Assembly (NCBI RefSeq): GCF_001429185.1
Contig: NZ_LMIW01000008.1
Coordinates: forward strand, 558,001-622,000
Length of the DNA: 64,000 bases
Direction: 5' to 3'
Source of the DNA: Terrabacter sp. Root85
GTDB taxonomy: Bacteria; Actinomycetota; Actinomycetes; Actinomycetales; Dermatophilaceae
In this document: in pieces, positions 28,291 to 36,069 of the stretch
Position numbering within the stretch: position 1 is the first letter of the stretch
Layout of the letters: every line of letters begins with the position of its first letter
Translations under genes and position numbers: made by a program
The notes under the pieces: model-generated
Database searches by the model: none
The model's input: only the letters and a program-made list of their open reading frames with translations
Told to the model about the DNA's origin: nothing

Positions 28291-29097
28291 ATGACCCCGC
28301 AGGCAGCCTGGATCGACGCCGTCCGCACGTCTCACGAAAGGCTCCGGGGCGTCCTCGACCGCGTCGAGCCGCAGCAGTACGAGAGCAGGGCCTACCCCGC
28401 CGACTGGAGCATCGCCCAGGTCGCGTCCCACCTCGGCAGCCAGGCCGAGATCTTCGGCCTCTTCCTCGACTCGGGTCTCGCCGACGGCGCCGCCCCGGAC
28501 GGCGACGCCTTCAAGGCCGTGTGGGCGCGGTGGGACGCCATGACGCCGGCCGACCAGGTCAGCGAGAGCGTCGTGGCCAACGACCGCTTCGTCGAGCGGC
28601 TCGAGGAGGTCGCGTCGTCCGGAGCGCCGTTCGAGGTCGAGCTCTTCGGCGGCCCGTCCGACCTCTCAGGGGTCGCCGCCGCCCGGCTGGCCGAGCACGC
28701 CGTGCATACGTGGGACGTCGAGGTGGTCCTCGACCCCGCCGCGACCGTGGGGCCTGAGGCCGTGGACCTGCTCGTCGACCGGCTGCCGGGCACGGTCGCC
28801 TTCGCCGGCCGGCCGTCGGCGGACGTCGGCCCCACCTCGGTCGTCGTCGGCACGCAGGGGACCGAGCGGCGCTTCCGGCTCGACGTCGACGCGGACGCGA
28901 TCCGCCTCGAGCCCGTCGACGAGGCCGCCGCGACGACGGCCGGCGGAGAGCCCTCGGCCGACACCACCGACGTGGTGCTGCCCGCGGAGTCGCTCGTTCG
29001 CCTCGTCTACGGCCGCCTCGACGCCGAGCACACGCCCGACGACGTCACCGGCGCCGAGCACCTGCCGGCGCTGCGGGCGGTCTTCCCGGGCTTCTGA
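28291..29097 (+). CDS. Maleylpyruvate isomerase-family (MDMPI) protein
   Basis: The 268-aa protein is a second member of the mycothiol-dependent isomerase-like family in this window. The N-terminal helix bundle shows YPADWSIAQVASHLGSQ with the first metal His, and AARLAEHAVHTWDVEVVLD with the HxxxHTWD pattern. The C-terminal MDMPI domain follows. Substrate unknown. The ATG at 28291 was chosen over upstream in-frame ATGs because GGAG lies 6 bases ahead. A perfect hairpin ends the gene. Confidence 0.82.
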   Translation: MTPQAAWIDAVRTSHERLRGVLDRVEPQQYESRAYPADWSIAQVASHLGSQAEIFGLFLDSGLADGAAPDGDAFKAVWARWDAMTPADQVSESVVANDRFVERLEEVASSGAPFEVELFGGPSDLSGVAAARLAEHAVHTWDVEVVLDPAATVGPEAVDLLVDRLPGTVAFAGRPSADVGPTSVVVGTQGTERRFRLDVDADAIRLEPVDEAAATTAGGEPSADTTDVVLPAESLVRLVYGRLDAEHTPDDVTGAEHLPALRAVFPGF

Positions 29098-29110
29098 CCC
29101 GACCCGAACG

Positions 29111-29150
29111 CGTCGGAGCCCGCCGGCCACGAGGCCGGCGGGCTCCGACG
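29111..29150. terminator. Bidirectional terminator, 18-bp perfect stem
   Basis: CGTCGGAGCCCGCCGGCC pairs fully with its complement across the loop ACGA. It lies between the convergent MDMPI-like and metalloprotease genes. Confidence 0.9.
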
Positions 29151-29195
29151 TCCGCAGCACCCGGCATACGCCAGCAGCTGCGTGGGCGCTGACCG

Positions 29196-30167
29196 TCAGG
29201 TCGTCGGGACCCTGCGGAAGGCGACCCAGGCGTCGTTCATCCGCTCGACCTGGCCCCGGGTGAACATGTTCATGCACGAGTCCTGCGTGTAGTCCATGAA
29301 GTTGTGGATCGGGTCGAGCCCGGGCGCGCTGCACGTGTCGGCCTCCGTGGGGCAGTCGAACTGCGGGACGGCCTCCCGCGGGGTGTCGGCCACGAAGTCG
29401 CCGCTGGCGGAGCAGGCACCCTTGAAGGTGTGCTCGAGCATGAGCCAGTGGCCGACCTCGTGGGTCAGCGTGTCACCTTCGGCGTACTTGCCGGCCGTGC
29501 CGCCGGGCATCGACTCGTCGAGCATGACGACGCCGTCGATGAAGTCGCGGCCGTTGTTGTAGCCCTTGGGGAAATAGGCCCAGCCGAGCAGACCCCCGCC
29601 GATGTTCGCGGAGTAGACGTTGAGCGTCTCGGAGTTGCCCGTGTAGAGCGCCTTCTTCATGTCGCGCTCGGTCTTGCCCGGCGTGACGGTGTACCACTGC
29701 GCGTTGACGGTGTAGTCGATCTTCGCCAGCGAGAAGCGGAACGGTGAGTCGGCCGCGCCCGGGGCGGTCCTGCCGCTGTACGAGTTGTTGAGCACCGTCA
29801 TCTGCGCGGTGATGAGTCGCTGCCAGCGTGCCTTCTCGGTGACCGAGAGCGCGTGGTCGGAGACGACGTGGAAGACCGTCGGGATGTGGACGCTGCCGTT
29901 GGGCATCCGTGGCGCGTCCTTGACGACGCCGTATGCGTTCGCCTCGTTCGTGGAGTACAGCTCCGGTTCCTTGGCGGTGCTGCCGGCACGGACGCGCGCG
30001 ACGTCGGGCGCCGTCTCGCACGCGGCCGCACCGGGCGAGGCCTCCGTGAGGGCGTGGGTGGCACCGGTCGGAGCGGCGCTGACCGTCGCGCCGGAGGACC
30101 CGGCGGCGACGACGCTGAACGCGGCGGCCGTGACGGCCATCCAGCGGAGGGCGGGCTTGCGTGGCAT
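29196..30167 (-). CDS. Secreted zinc metalloprotease, pappalysin (M43B)-like
   Basis: A 323-aa exported protease. A signal peptide (PALRWMAVTAAAFSVVAAG) is followed by a propeptide-like region and a metzincin domain with HEVGHWLMLEHTF (about 235-247), the HExxHxxxxxH zinc site, and a Met-turn in NFMDYTQDSCMNMF. Cysteines before and after these motifs (CSASG, FDCP, DTCSAPG) fit the M43B disulphide pattern. The mature enzyme would act outside the cell. A GGGGAG ribosome site precedes the ATG, which sits in a GTATGCC word. Confidence 0.88.
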   Translation of the reverse strand: MPRKPALRWMAVTAAAFSVVAAGSSGATVSAAPTGATHALTEASPGAAACETAPDVARVRAGSTAKEPELYSTNEANAYGVVKDAPRMPNGSVHIPTVFHVVSDHALSVTEKARWQRLITAQMTVLNNSYSGRTAPGAADSPFRFSLAKIDYTVNAQWYTVTPGKTERDMKKALYTGNSETLNVYSANIGGGLLGWAYFPKGYNNGRDFIDGVVMLDESMPGGTAGKYAEGDTLTHEVGHWLMLEHTFKGACSASGDFVADTPREAVPQFDCPTEADTCSAPGLDPIHNFMDYTQDSCMNMFTRGQVERMNDAWVAFRRVPTT

Positions 30168-30850
30168 ACGTGATCTCCCCTGTGGTGGCGCCGGCGTGCA
30201 GTTCTCGGAACCTACTCGGCGCCGGGGTCGCCGCGGGGCCTTGGCGGGTTACGAAGTTTGACCGGCGGAACGGTCGGCCCGGGCCGTGTGACACGACGGA
30301 TCCCGTCGCCCGGCTTGCGGCAATCTTGCGGAAACCACGGCATTTGGGGGGTTTCGATCTTGCAGTCCGCACGGCACAGTGGTCGTTGTGGGGGAGGAAG
30401 CCCGACCAGGACCGTGGGGGGACGGGTCGGGGTAGGACCGGCGGGGGAGCCGGCTGGGGGGTGAGGACGGGGCGGGTTCTGCCGGGGGAGTCGGCGGGAC
30501 CCGCCCCGACCGCTGTCCGGCGACGTCGTGGCCCGTGGTGGGGGGGTGTCCTGACTGCCCCGATCTGTGCGGTTTCCTCACGGGACGTGCGGGCGCGGGT
30601 GGACACTGGGGGCAGGGCCCGCAGGCCCCTTCTCGGGAGAAGGGTCGGCGCGGCCCGGCGGACGGCGCGGCCCTCGTGGTCGACGAGCACCGGGCCCGAC
30701 TCCCACCCCCGGGGTCCGTGCTCTCCCCTCAACACCGTCCGGGTACCGACCGGTCCGCGAGCGGGCCACTCGGTGCAGGACTGGCCGGCGGTGGTCGCAC
30801 CCCGCCGGCCAGCCCCACGGTGGCGGCGGGCCGGCGCCTCCGGTATCCGG
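30168..30850. other. 683-base G-rich intergenic region
   Basis: I see no credible gene. Between about 30380 and 30550 the plus strand has repeated G runs (GGGGGAG, GGGGGGACGGG, GGGGGGTGAGG, GGGGGGGTG) that could form G-quadruplexes. An open frame crosses the region but has no ribosome site, atypical amino-acid content and runs into the tRNA. The right end holds the tRNA terminator. Confidence 0.5.
30781..30812 (-). terminator. Probable terminator of the CAT-anticodon tRNA
   Basis: CTGGCCGGCGG and CCGCCGGCCAG form an 11-bp perfect stem with a 10-base loop, about 40 bases downstream of the minus-strand tRNA. Confidence 0.55.
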
Positions 30851-30924
30851 TGGGGCAGCAGGGGCTTGAACCCTGGACCGACGGATTATGAGTCCGCTGC
30901 TCTGACCGGCTGAGCTACTGCCCC
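30851..30924 (-). tRNA. tRNA with CAT anticodon (Met elongator, or Ile2 after lysidine modification)
   Basis: On the minus strand a 74-base cloverleaf has acceptor GGGGCAG / CTGCCCC, a D-arm with AGCTCAGCCGGTCAGAGC, anticodon stem GCGGA-TCCGT with loop CTCATAA, and T-arm GGGTTCAAGCC. The CAT anticodon alone cannot separate elongator Met from the TilS-modified Ile tRNA. It is not the initiator type, because it lacks the three G-C pairs of the anticodon stem. TAGACT at 30961-30966 is a plausible -10. Confidence 0.9.
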
Positions 30925-31043
30925 GGGACCGTCAGCGGCTCGGCCGCTGAGATCGGTCGGAGTCTAGCGACCGGTCGGCGACCGTCGTGGAGGCGGGCGT
31001 TGGGCGGGCACGGGGCGGGCGCGGTCGCCGGGCACCCAACCTC

Positions 31044-31049
31044 TAGGCT
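31044..31049 (+). promoter_or_regulatory. -10 element of the Rieske protein gene
   Basis: TAGGCT, the same hexamer seen before several leaderless genes here, lies 43 bases before the ATG and would leave a short leader with a GAGG ribosome site. Confidence 0.4.
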
Positions 31050-31092
31050 CGCCGTTGACCACCGACCCCGGGCACGTGAGGAAACGACGAGC

Positions 31093-31434
31093 ATGAGTGA
31101 CGGCATCCGCGTGGCAGCGGTCGACGACGTCGAGCCCGGTGAGGCGCTCGTCCTCGACACGGCGGTCACGGGCACGGACGAACCGATCTCGCTCTTCCGT
31201 GACGACGACGGCACGTACTACGCCCTTGACGACACGTGCTCGCACGAGGACGCCTCCCTGGCCGACGGGTGGATCGAGGCCGGCGAGGTCGAGTGCCCGC
31301 TCCATGCCACCCGCTTCTGCCTGAGCGACGGCAAGCCGATGTGCCTTCCGGCGACGAAGCCGGTGCGCACCCACAAGGTGGAGGTCCGGGGCGACGAGGT
31401 CCACCTCTTCCCGGGCGTGGCCGCCGGTAGCTGA
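31093..31434 (+). CDS. Rieske [2Fe-2S] ferredoxin-type protein
   Basis: A 113-aa soluble Rieske domain. Cluster ligands are CSHEDASL and CPLHATRF, i.e. C-x-H and C-x2-H with 17 residues between, as in NirD and dioxygenase ferredoxins. With no oxygenase or nitrite-reductase gene nearby, its redox partner is unknown. GAGG about 10 bases before the ATG serves as ribosome site. A region with partial inverted repeat CACATATCGG / CCGATGTG follows the stop and may be its terminator. Confidence 0.87.
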   Translation: MSDGIRVAAVDDVEPGEALVLDTAVTGTDEPISLFRDDDGTYYALDDTCSHEDASLADGWIEAGEVECPLHATRFCLSDGKPMCLPATKPVRTHKVEVRGDEVHLFPGVAAGS

Positions 31435-31610
31435 GCGGAGCGAAAGCCACATATCGGTTCCTGAGACTGCTGGTGCCGATGTGTCTCGTGGTGCACAATG
31501 GGGCGAGTGCTCGCCGTCGAGCACGTTCATCCGGCACCACCGAGTCAGTCCACCGGCACGTGAAGCAGCAGGCGTTGGGGAAGACGTCCCTGCAACTTCA
31601 GGAGGTTCGG

Positions 31611-32126
31611 ATGGCTGTCGCGATGCCGCGCACCACGACACGCGGGGTTCTGTTCGTACACGGAGCCCCGGCCGCGCTCTGCCCGCACATCACCTGGGCG
31701 ATCGAGGCCGTCCTGGACCAGCCGTTGACGTTCGACTGGATCCCCCAGCCGGCCGCGCCGCGCATGGTGCGGACCGAGCTGTCCTGGACCGGCGCCCCGG
31801 GGACCGGGGCCGAGCTGGCCAGCGCGCTGCGCGGCTGGGACGGGCTGCGCTACGAGGTGACGGAGGAGCCGTCGCCCGGCTGCGACGGCGCTCGATGGTC
31901 CTACACGCCGCGGCTCGGCATCCACCACGCCATGACGTCGGCGTCCGGAGACGCCGTCGTCCAGGAGGACCGACTCAGGGAGGCGATCCTGCGCACGCGC
32001 GGCGACGTCGAGGCGCTCCAGGACGAGATCGACCTGTTGCTCGGAGTCCCGTGGGACGAGGAGCTCGAGGTCTTCCGCTACGCCGGTGACGGCGCCGCCG
32101 TGCGCTGGCTGCACCAGGTGGGCTGA
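31611..32126 (+). CDS. DUF3145 family protein
   Basis: The 171-aa protein matches an actinobacteria-specific family of unknown function (TTRGVLFVHGAPAALCPHITWAIEAVL near the N-terminus). It is soluble, with a C-terminal helix pair containing EDRLREAILRTRGDVEALQDEI. AGGAGG lies 5 bases before the ATG. The leader is about 110 bases if CACAAT at 31494 is the -10, which is unusually long for this window and leaves room for regulation. A strong hairpin ends the gene. Confidence 0.85.
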   Translation: MAVAMPRTTTRGVLFVHGAPAALCPHITWAIEAVLDQPLTFDWIPQPAAPRMVRTELSWTGAPGTGAELASALRGWDGLRYEVTEEPSPGCDGARWSYTPRLGIHHAMTSASGDAVVQEDRLREAILRTRGDVEALQDEIDLLLGVPWDEELEVFRYAGDGAAVRWLHQVG

Positions 32127-32172
32127 CCACCAGACGTCTCGCCCGCCGCGGCTCCAGCGCGGTGCACGAGGT

Positions 32173-32211
32173 GACGAGGGCCCGGGCGGTTCGTGCTCCC
32201 GGGCCCTCGTC
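32173..32211 (+). terminator. Terminator of the DUF3145 gene
   Basis: A 14-bp perfect stem, GACGAGGGCCCGGG with its complement, around an 11-base loop. Confidence 0.85.
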
Positions 32212-32598
32212 ATGTCTGGTTCAGCGAACGGTCCTCGAAAAACCACTGGCCGACGGGTGCTGCGGCCTGTCATCATCGACCGGGGCGCGGCGACCGCTGT
32301 GCCCCAATACTTCTCACCGTCCGCGGACGAAAGGCCTGTCATGGCAACGGGACTCACCATGGAAGCGAAGCGCAGCCTGTGCCTCGCCGATGTGGCCTAC
32401 CCGTTCGTCGGGGAGTGCGGCATCCGGCACCCCCAGCCACGGCATCCCCGCCTGCGACCTCGCTGACGCGACGAACCTCACCCGCTCCCATCGTCGAGCC
32501 GCCCCCGGGATGACCCGGACGGGGCGGCTCTTCTCGTGCCGCCTGTCGACCTGACGACCCACGACGACCCGACGAGACCACGGAGAGGAGGACCGACC
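32212..32598 (+). other. Intergenic region before the HNH-WhiB gene
   Basis: This stretch holds an AATACT -10 candidate (32306), a possible 41-codon ORF, and a hairpin (GAGCCGCCCC 32496-32505 with GGGGCGGCTC 32521-32530) that could end the small transcript before the HNH gene's own ribosome site. Confidence 0.45.
32341..32466 (+). CDS. Possible 41-aa ORF upstream of the HNH-WhiB gene
   Basis: ATG preceded by GAAAGG with 7 bases spacing, about 30 bases after a -10 like AATACT. The peptide MATGLTMEAKRSLCLADVAY... ends in an Arg/Pro-rich stretch. A hairpin 30 bases downstream would terminate it. It has no recognised homologue and could be chance, since its second half is weakly protein-like. 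Listed as a candidate only. Confidence 0.3.
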   Translation: MATGLTMEAKRSLCLADVAYPFVGECGIRHPQPRHPRLRPR

Positions 32599-33477
32599 AT
32601 GACCCAGGTCGAGGTGTGGAACGCCGACGAGACGCTGCTGCACCGCGTCTCGGTGCGGCACGCCGTGCGGATGATCTGGCGTGGCGTCGCAACCCCCGTC
32701 GAGGTCCACGCCACGGAGCGTTTCGGCCCCTACCAGGTGCCGGTCGTCGTGCGGCTGGTGCGGTACGTCGAGCAGAAGTGGCTCTACTCGCGCACCCGGG
32801 CCGCCTACTCGCGTGAGGGTGTGCTGCTTCGCGACCGGCACCAGTGCGCCTACTGCGGCCGCTTCACGGCCACGACCATGGACCACGTCCTGCCGCGATC
32901 GCGCGGCGGTGCGACGTCGTGGACCAACGCAGTGGCGGCCTGCGAGCCGTGCAACCTCCGCAAGGGTGACCGCACCCCGGACGAGGCGCGGATGCCGATG
33001 CGCTGGGAGCCCTACGTCCCGACCCGGGTGCACCTGCTACTTCGCCCGGACGACCACATCGACCGCGACGCACGTCACCGAGCTCGGGAAGGAGCCCGCC
33101 AGATGACGAGGAACCGTACGACCCTTCGGACCCAGTCCCTCGGACAGGTCGGTCTCCGCCCGGCTACCCGGGGCGGCCAGGCGCTCGACGCGTGGATCTT
33201 CCGCGCGGCGTCGGAGCATCCCTTCGAGCTGGGCGGCGCCCTGCCGCTCTGCGCGGCGGAGGATCCGGACCTCTTCTGGCCGGCCACCGAGGCCGAGGCC
33301 GATCAGGCCAGGACGGTGTGCCGGGCGTGCCCGCTCGCCGAGGCCTGCCTGGCCGTGGCGCAGCAGCGCCTCGAGTGGGGCGTCTGGGGCGGGCAGCTGC
33401 TCGCCAAGGGGCGCCCGACGACCGAGCTCCCCGGCAACGTGCGCCCGTCGGCGCACGACACGGCGCGCAGCGCCTGA
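32599..33477 (+). CDS. HNH endonuclease fused in frame to a WhiB-type iron-sulphur domain
   Basis: A single 292-aa frame with two known parts. Residues 1 to about 150 form an actinobacterial HNH nuclease: zinc knuckles C83-x2-C86 and C115-x2-C118, catalytic DH at 95-96 (TMDHVLPRSRGG), and N after the second knuckle. Residues about 200-275 form a WhiB domain with four cysteines for a [4Fe-4S] cluster (C218, C241, C244, C250) and the GVWGG turn (about 261). Methionine 169 has its own AAGGAGC site, so a separate WhiB product of 124 aa is possible. WhiB proteins are regulators; the fusion's role is unknown. Confidence 0.85.
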   Translation: MTQVEVWNADETLLHRVSVRHAVRMIWRGVATPVEVHATERFGPYQVPVVVRLVRYVEQKWLYSRTRAAYSREGVLLRDRHQCAYCGRFTATTMDHVLPRSRGGATSWTNAVAACEPCNLRKGDRTPDEARMPMRWEPYVPTRVHLLLRPDDHIDRDARHRAREGARQMTRNRTTLRTQSLGQVGLRPATRGGQALDAWIFRAASEHPFELGGALPLCAAEDPDLFWPATEAEADQARTVCRACPLAEACLAVAQQRLEWGVWGGQLLAKGRPTTELPGNVRPSAHDTARSA

Positions 33478-33490
33478 CACCGAGGACGTA

Positions 33491-33540
33491 TGCCGGGTGG
33501 CGCGCTCCCGACGGACGCCGCCACCCGGCAGAGACCTGCC
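33491..33540 (+). terminator. Terminator after the HNH-WhiB gene
   Basis: TGCCGGGTGGCG (33491) pairs with CGCCACCCGGCA (33529), a 12-bp perfect stem. The left arm begins inside a GTATGCCG word at 33488. Confidence 0.75.
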
Positions 33541-33581
33541 AGTGCGAAGGCTGTGTCGGTGGCACCGCCTAGCGTCTGATC

Positions 33582-34228
33582 ATGTTGCTAGATCCGTCCC
33601 GACCCGAGGTTTCCTACCTGCTCGGACTCCTGCACACGGACGGATGGCACTCGGGGTGTGTTGACCACAAGGGCAAGGTTGGCATCGAGCTACATGAGCG
33701 CGACGTGGCTCCACCGAGAGAATGTGGGCTGGTGTCGAGGGCGTACCTGCGGGGGGTGCTCGATGGGGATGGATCGGTGGGGTTCACGCGGACGGGTGCG
33801 CCGTTCGTGAGCCTGGTGACCGCTTCCGAGCCCATGGCGCGGTTCTTCGAGGACCAGGTCTGGGAGGTCTGCGGTGTACGACGCTCCACACGGCGGAACA
33901 CCCGTGACCGAGTGTTCAACGTGATGGTGACCAACACGTCCGCAGCGCTGATGGCAGGGCATTGCTGGTAGGCGGGGGACTGGCCGGTCATGGCTCGAAA
34001 GGCGAGCGCCGCGGCCGAGGTCGCGGCGTGGCAGCCACTGCCGGAGAAGGCCGGTCGCTACGGCGTCAAGCGAGAGAAGTGGACGGCGGCGCAGGACGAG
34101 CTGCTGCTGTCGCATCGCTCGCCGAGACCGCGGAGATCCTCGGGCGCACCATGAAGTCGGTATCCGTGCGCCGATGGAGGCTCCGGCATGGCATCACGAA
34201 CGGACACCAGAGCCCTGACCACTCTTGA
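33582..34228 (+). pseudogene. Decayed free-standing LAGLIDADG homing endonuclease gene
   Basis: The first frame reads 129 codons (to 33971) and has two LAGLIDADG motifs, YLLGLLHTDGW and YLRGVLDGDGSVGF, but only about 40 residues apart. Typical members have roughly twice that distance, so an internal in-frame deletion is likely. The frame stops after AALMAGHCW. Downstream, KASAAAEVAAWQPLPEKAGR is readable from an ATG at 33990, and then in another frame ASLAETAEILGRTMKSVSVR, a Myb/SANT-like DNA-binding end. At least two frameshifts therefore break the gene. Its base composition is visibly less GC-rich than its neighbours, suggesting transfer. Confidence 0.75.
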
Positions 34229-34244
34229 GCAGTCAGGGCTCTGG
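34207..34244. terminator. Terminator between the LAGLIDADG remnant and fabF
   Basis: A 13-bp perfect stem (CCAGAGCCCTGAC with its complement) and a 12-base loop end the minus-strand fab operon and also follow the plus-strand remnant. Confidence 0.8.
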
Positions 34245-34262
34245 TTCCGGCGTGGCGATGAG

Positions 34263-35513
34263 TCAGATGCTGCGGATCGCCAGGGCGACGTTGTGGCCGC
34301 CGAAGCCGAACGAGTTGTTCAGGGCGGCGAGGTCGCCGTCGGGCAGCTTCTGGTGCTCACCCGTGACGACGTTGAGGGGGATCTCGGGGTCCTGGTCGTC
34401 GAGGTTGATCGTCGCCGGCACGAGACGGTGGTAGATCGACTGGATCGTGATGACCGCCTCGAGCGCACCCGCCGCGCCGAGCAGGTGCCCGGTCATCGAC
34501 TTCGTGGCCGTCACCGACATGTTCTCGGTGTGGTCGCCGAAGGCCCGCTTGATGGCGTTGTACTCGGCCACGTCACCGACGGGGGTCGAGGTGGCGTGCG
34601 CGTTGATGTGGATGATGTCGGTCGGTGACAGGTCGGCCCGCTCGACGGCAAACAGCATCGCCCGTGCCGCACCGGAGCCGTTGGGCTCGGGGGCGGTGAT
34701 GTGGTGGGCGTCGGCGGACATGCCGACGCTCGCGAGCTCGGCGTAGATGCGGGCGCCGCGGGCGCGGGCGTGCTCCTCCGACTCGAGGACGATGACGGCG
34801 GCGCCCTCACCGAGGACGAAGCCGTCACGGCCGGTGTCGTAGGGACGCGAGGCCCGGGCCGGGTCGTCGTTGCGCGTCGAGAGCGCCTGCATCGCGGCGA
34901 ACCCCGAGATGGGCAGCGGGTGGACGGCGGCTTCCGTGCCGCCGGCGACGACGACGTCGGCGCGGCCCGTGCGGATCATGTCGATGGCGTAGCCCATGCT
35001 CTCGGCGCCGGACGCGCACGCGCTGACCGTCGTGTGGGCCCCGGCGCGGGCGCCGAGGTCGAGCGACACGGCTGCGGCAGGCCCGTTGGGCATGAGCATC
35101 GGGACCGCGAGCGGGTAGACGCGGCGCGGGCCCTTCTCCTTGAGCACGTCCCACTGGTCGAGGAGGGTCCACACGCCGCCGATGCCGGAGCCGATCGCGG
35201 CTCCGAGTCGCTCGGGGTCGACCTCAGGGGCGCCGGCGTCGGCCCACGCCTCACGTGCGGCGATGAGGGCGTACTGGCTCGACGGGTCGAGACGGCGCGT
35301 CTCGACCTTGGCGAGCACGTCGATCGGCGGGGTCGCTATCGTCGCGGCGAAGGTGACGGGGAGCTCGTACTTGGCGACCCAGTCGAAGTCCATCGTACGG
35401 GCGCCGGACCGGCCGGCGAGCAGGGCCTCCCACGTCTCCGTGGCGGTACCGCCCAGGGGCGTGGTGGCTCCGAGACCGGTGACCACGACGCGTCGGTCGC
35501 GATTGGACGTCAT
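34263..35513 (-). CDS. fabF: Beta-ketoacyl-ACP synthase II
   Basis: Elongates acyl-ACP with malonyl-ACP in type II fatty-acid synthesis. The 416-aa thiolase-fold enzyme has the nucleophile C166 in VSACASGAESMGYA and the two His of the Cys-His-His triad in NAHATSTPVGD and MTGHLLGAAG. A GAGGAG site precedes the ATG. It is the last gene of fabD-fabH-acpP-fabF, the order used in Streptomyces. In actinobacteria this set feeds membrane lipids. Confidence 0.95.
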   Translation of the reverse strand: MTSNRDRRVVVTGLGATTPLGGTATETWEALLAGRSGARTMDFDWVAKYELPVTFAATIATPPIDVLAKVETRRLDPSSQYALIAAREAWADAGAPEVDPERLGAAIGSGIGGVWTLLDQWDVLKEKGPRRVYPLAVPMLMPNGPAAAVSLDLGARAGAHTTVSACASGAESMGYAIDMIRTGRADVVVAGGTEAAVHPLPISGFAAMQALSTRNDDPARASRPYDTGRDGFVLGEGAAVIVLESEEHARARGARIYAELASVGMSADAHHITAPEPNGSGAARAMLFAVERADLSPTDIIHINAHATSTPVGDVAEYNAIKRAFGDHTENMSVTATKSMTGHLLGAAGALEAVITIQSIYHRLVPATINLDDQDPEIPLNVVTGEHQKLPDGDLAALNNSFGFGGHNVALAIRSI

Positions 35514-35566
35514 GGTGACGTGCTCCTCTGAGTCGAGTGGGGTGGGGTGGTGCGAGTGGTGCTGGG

Positions 35567-35614
35567 TCTGACGAGGCTGCTGCGGTGCTGTCTGACGAGG
35601 CTGCTGCGGTGCTG
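35567..35614. repeat. 24-base perfect tandem duplication between acpP and fabF
   Basis: Two identical head-to-tail 24-base units (35567-35590 and 35591-35614) beginning TCTGACGAGGCTGC lie in the intercistronic space. A recent slippage event is the simplest explanation. Confidence 0.9.
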
Positions 35615-35682
35615 CGTGGGTGGCGAGAGCCGCTGGTGCGGCTCGGTCGGCGCCCGGTGGTGCCGGGCGCCGACCGGGTGCA

Positions 35683-35931
35683 TCAGGACTGCGCGCCGGC
35701 GATGAAGGTGACGGCGTCGCGGACGGTCTTGAGGTTCTTGACCTCGCTGTCCGGGATGCGCACGCCGAACTTCTCCTCGGCGTTGACGACGATCGTCATC
35801 ATCGAGAGGGAGTCGATGTCGAGGTCCTCGGTGAAGGACTTGTCCATCTCGACGGACGCGGTGTCGAGGCCGGTCTCCTCGTTGACGATCTCGGCAAGAC
35901 CCTCGAGGATCTCCTGCTCGGACTGAGCCAT
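35683..35931 (-). CDS. acpP: Acyl carrier protein
   Basis: The 82-aa acidic carrier that holds growing acyl chains on a 4'-phosphopantetheine arm. The attachment site is DIDSLS (S41). Helix I (SEQEILEGLAEIVNEE) and helix II around the Ser are typical. An AAGGAG site precedes the ATG. It lies between fabH and fabF in one operon; spacings of 138 and 169 bases are large and could allow internal promoters to raise acpP dosage. Confidence 0.96.
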   Translation of the reverse strand: MAQSEQEILEGLAEIVNEETGLDTASVEMDKSFTEDLDIDSLSMMTIVVNAEEKFGVRIPDSEVKNLKTVRDAVTFIAGAQS

Positions 35932-36069
35932 CTGTCTGCTCCTTGTTCGTGTTGGCGGTTCGTGCTTGCGGTGGTGCTCGGGGCTGTCATCCGTGGTGGA
36001 TGGCGATCCGTGGCCCGAATGACCCGTCGGGACCGGCGGGAGTGCAGTGACTGCCCGTGCTGGGAGTGC

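Noticed and set aside
30161-30913. Open frame crossing the G-rich intergenic region
   Set aside because: It runs into a tRNA gene on the other strand, has no ribosome site and has an Arg/Gly/Pro-rich composition typical of non-coding GC-rich DNA.
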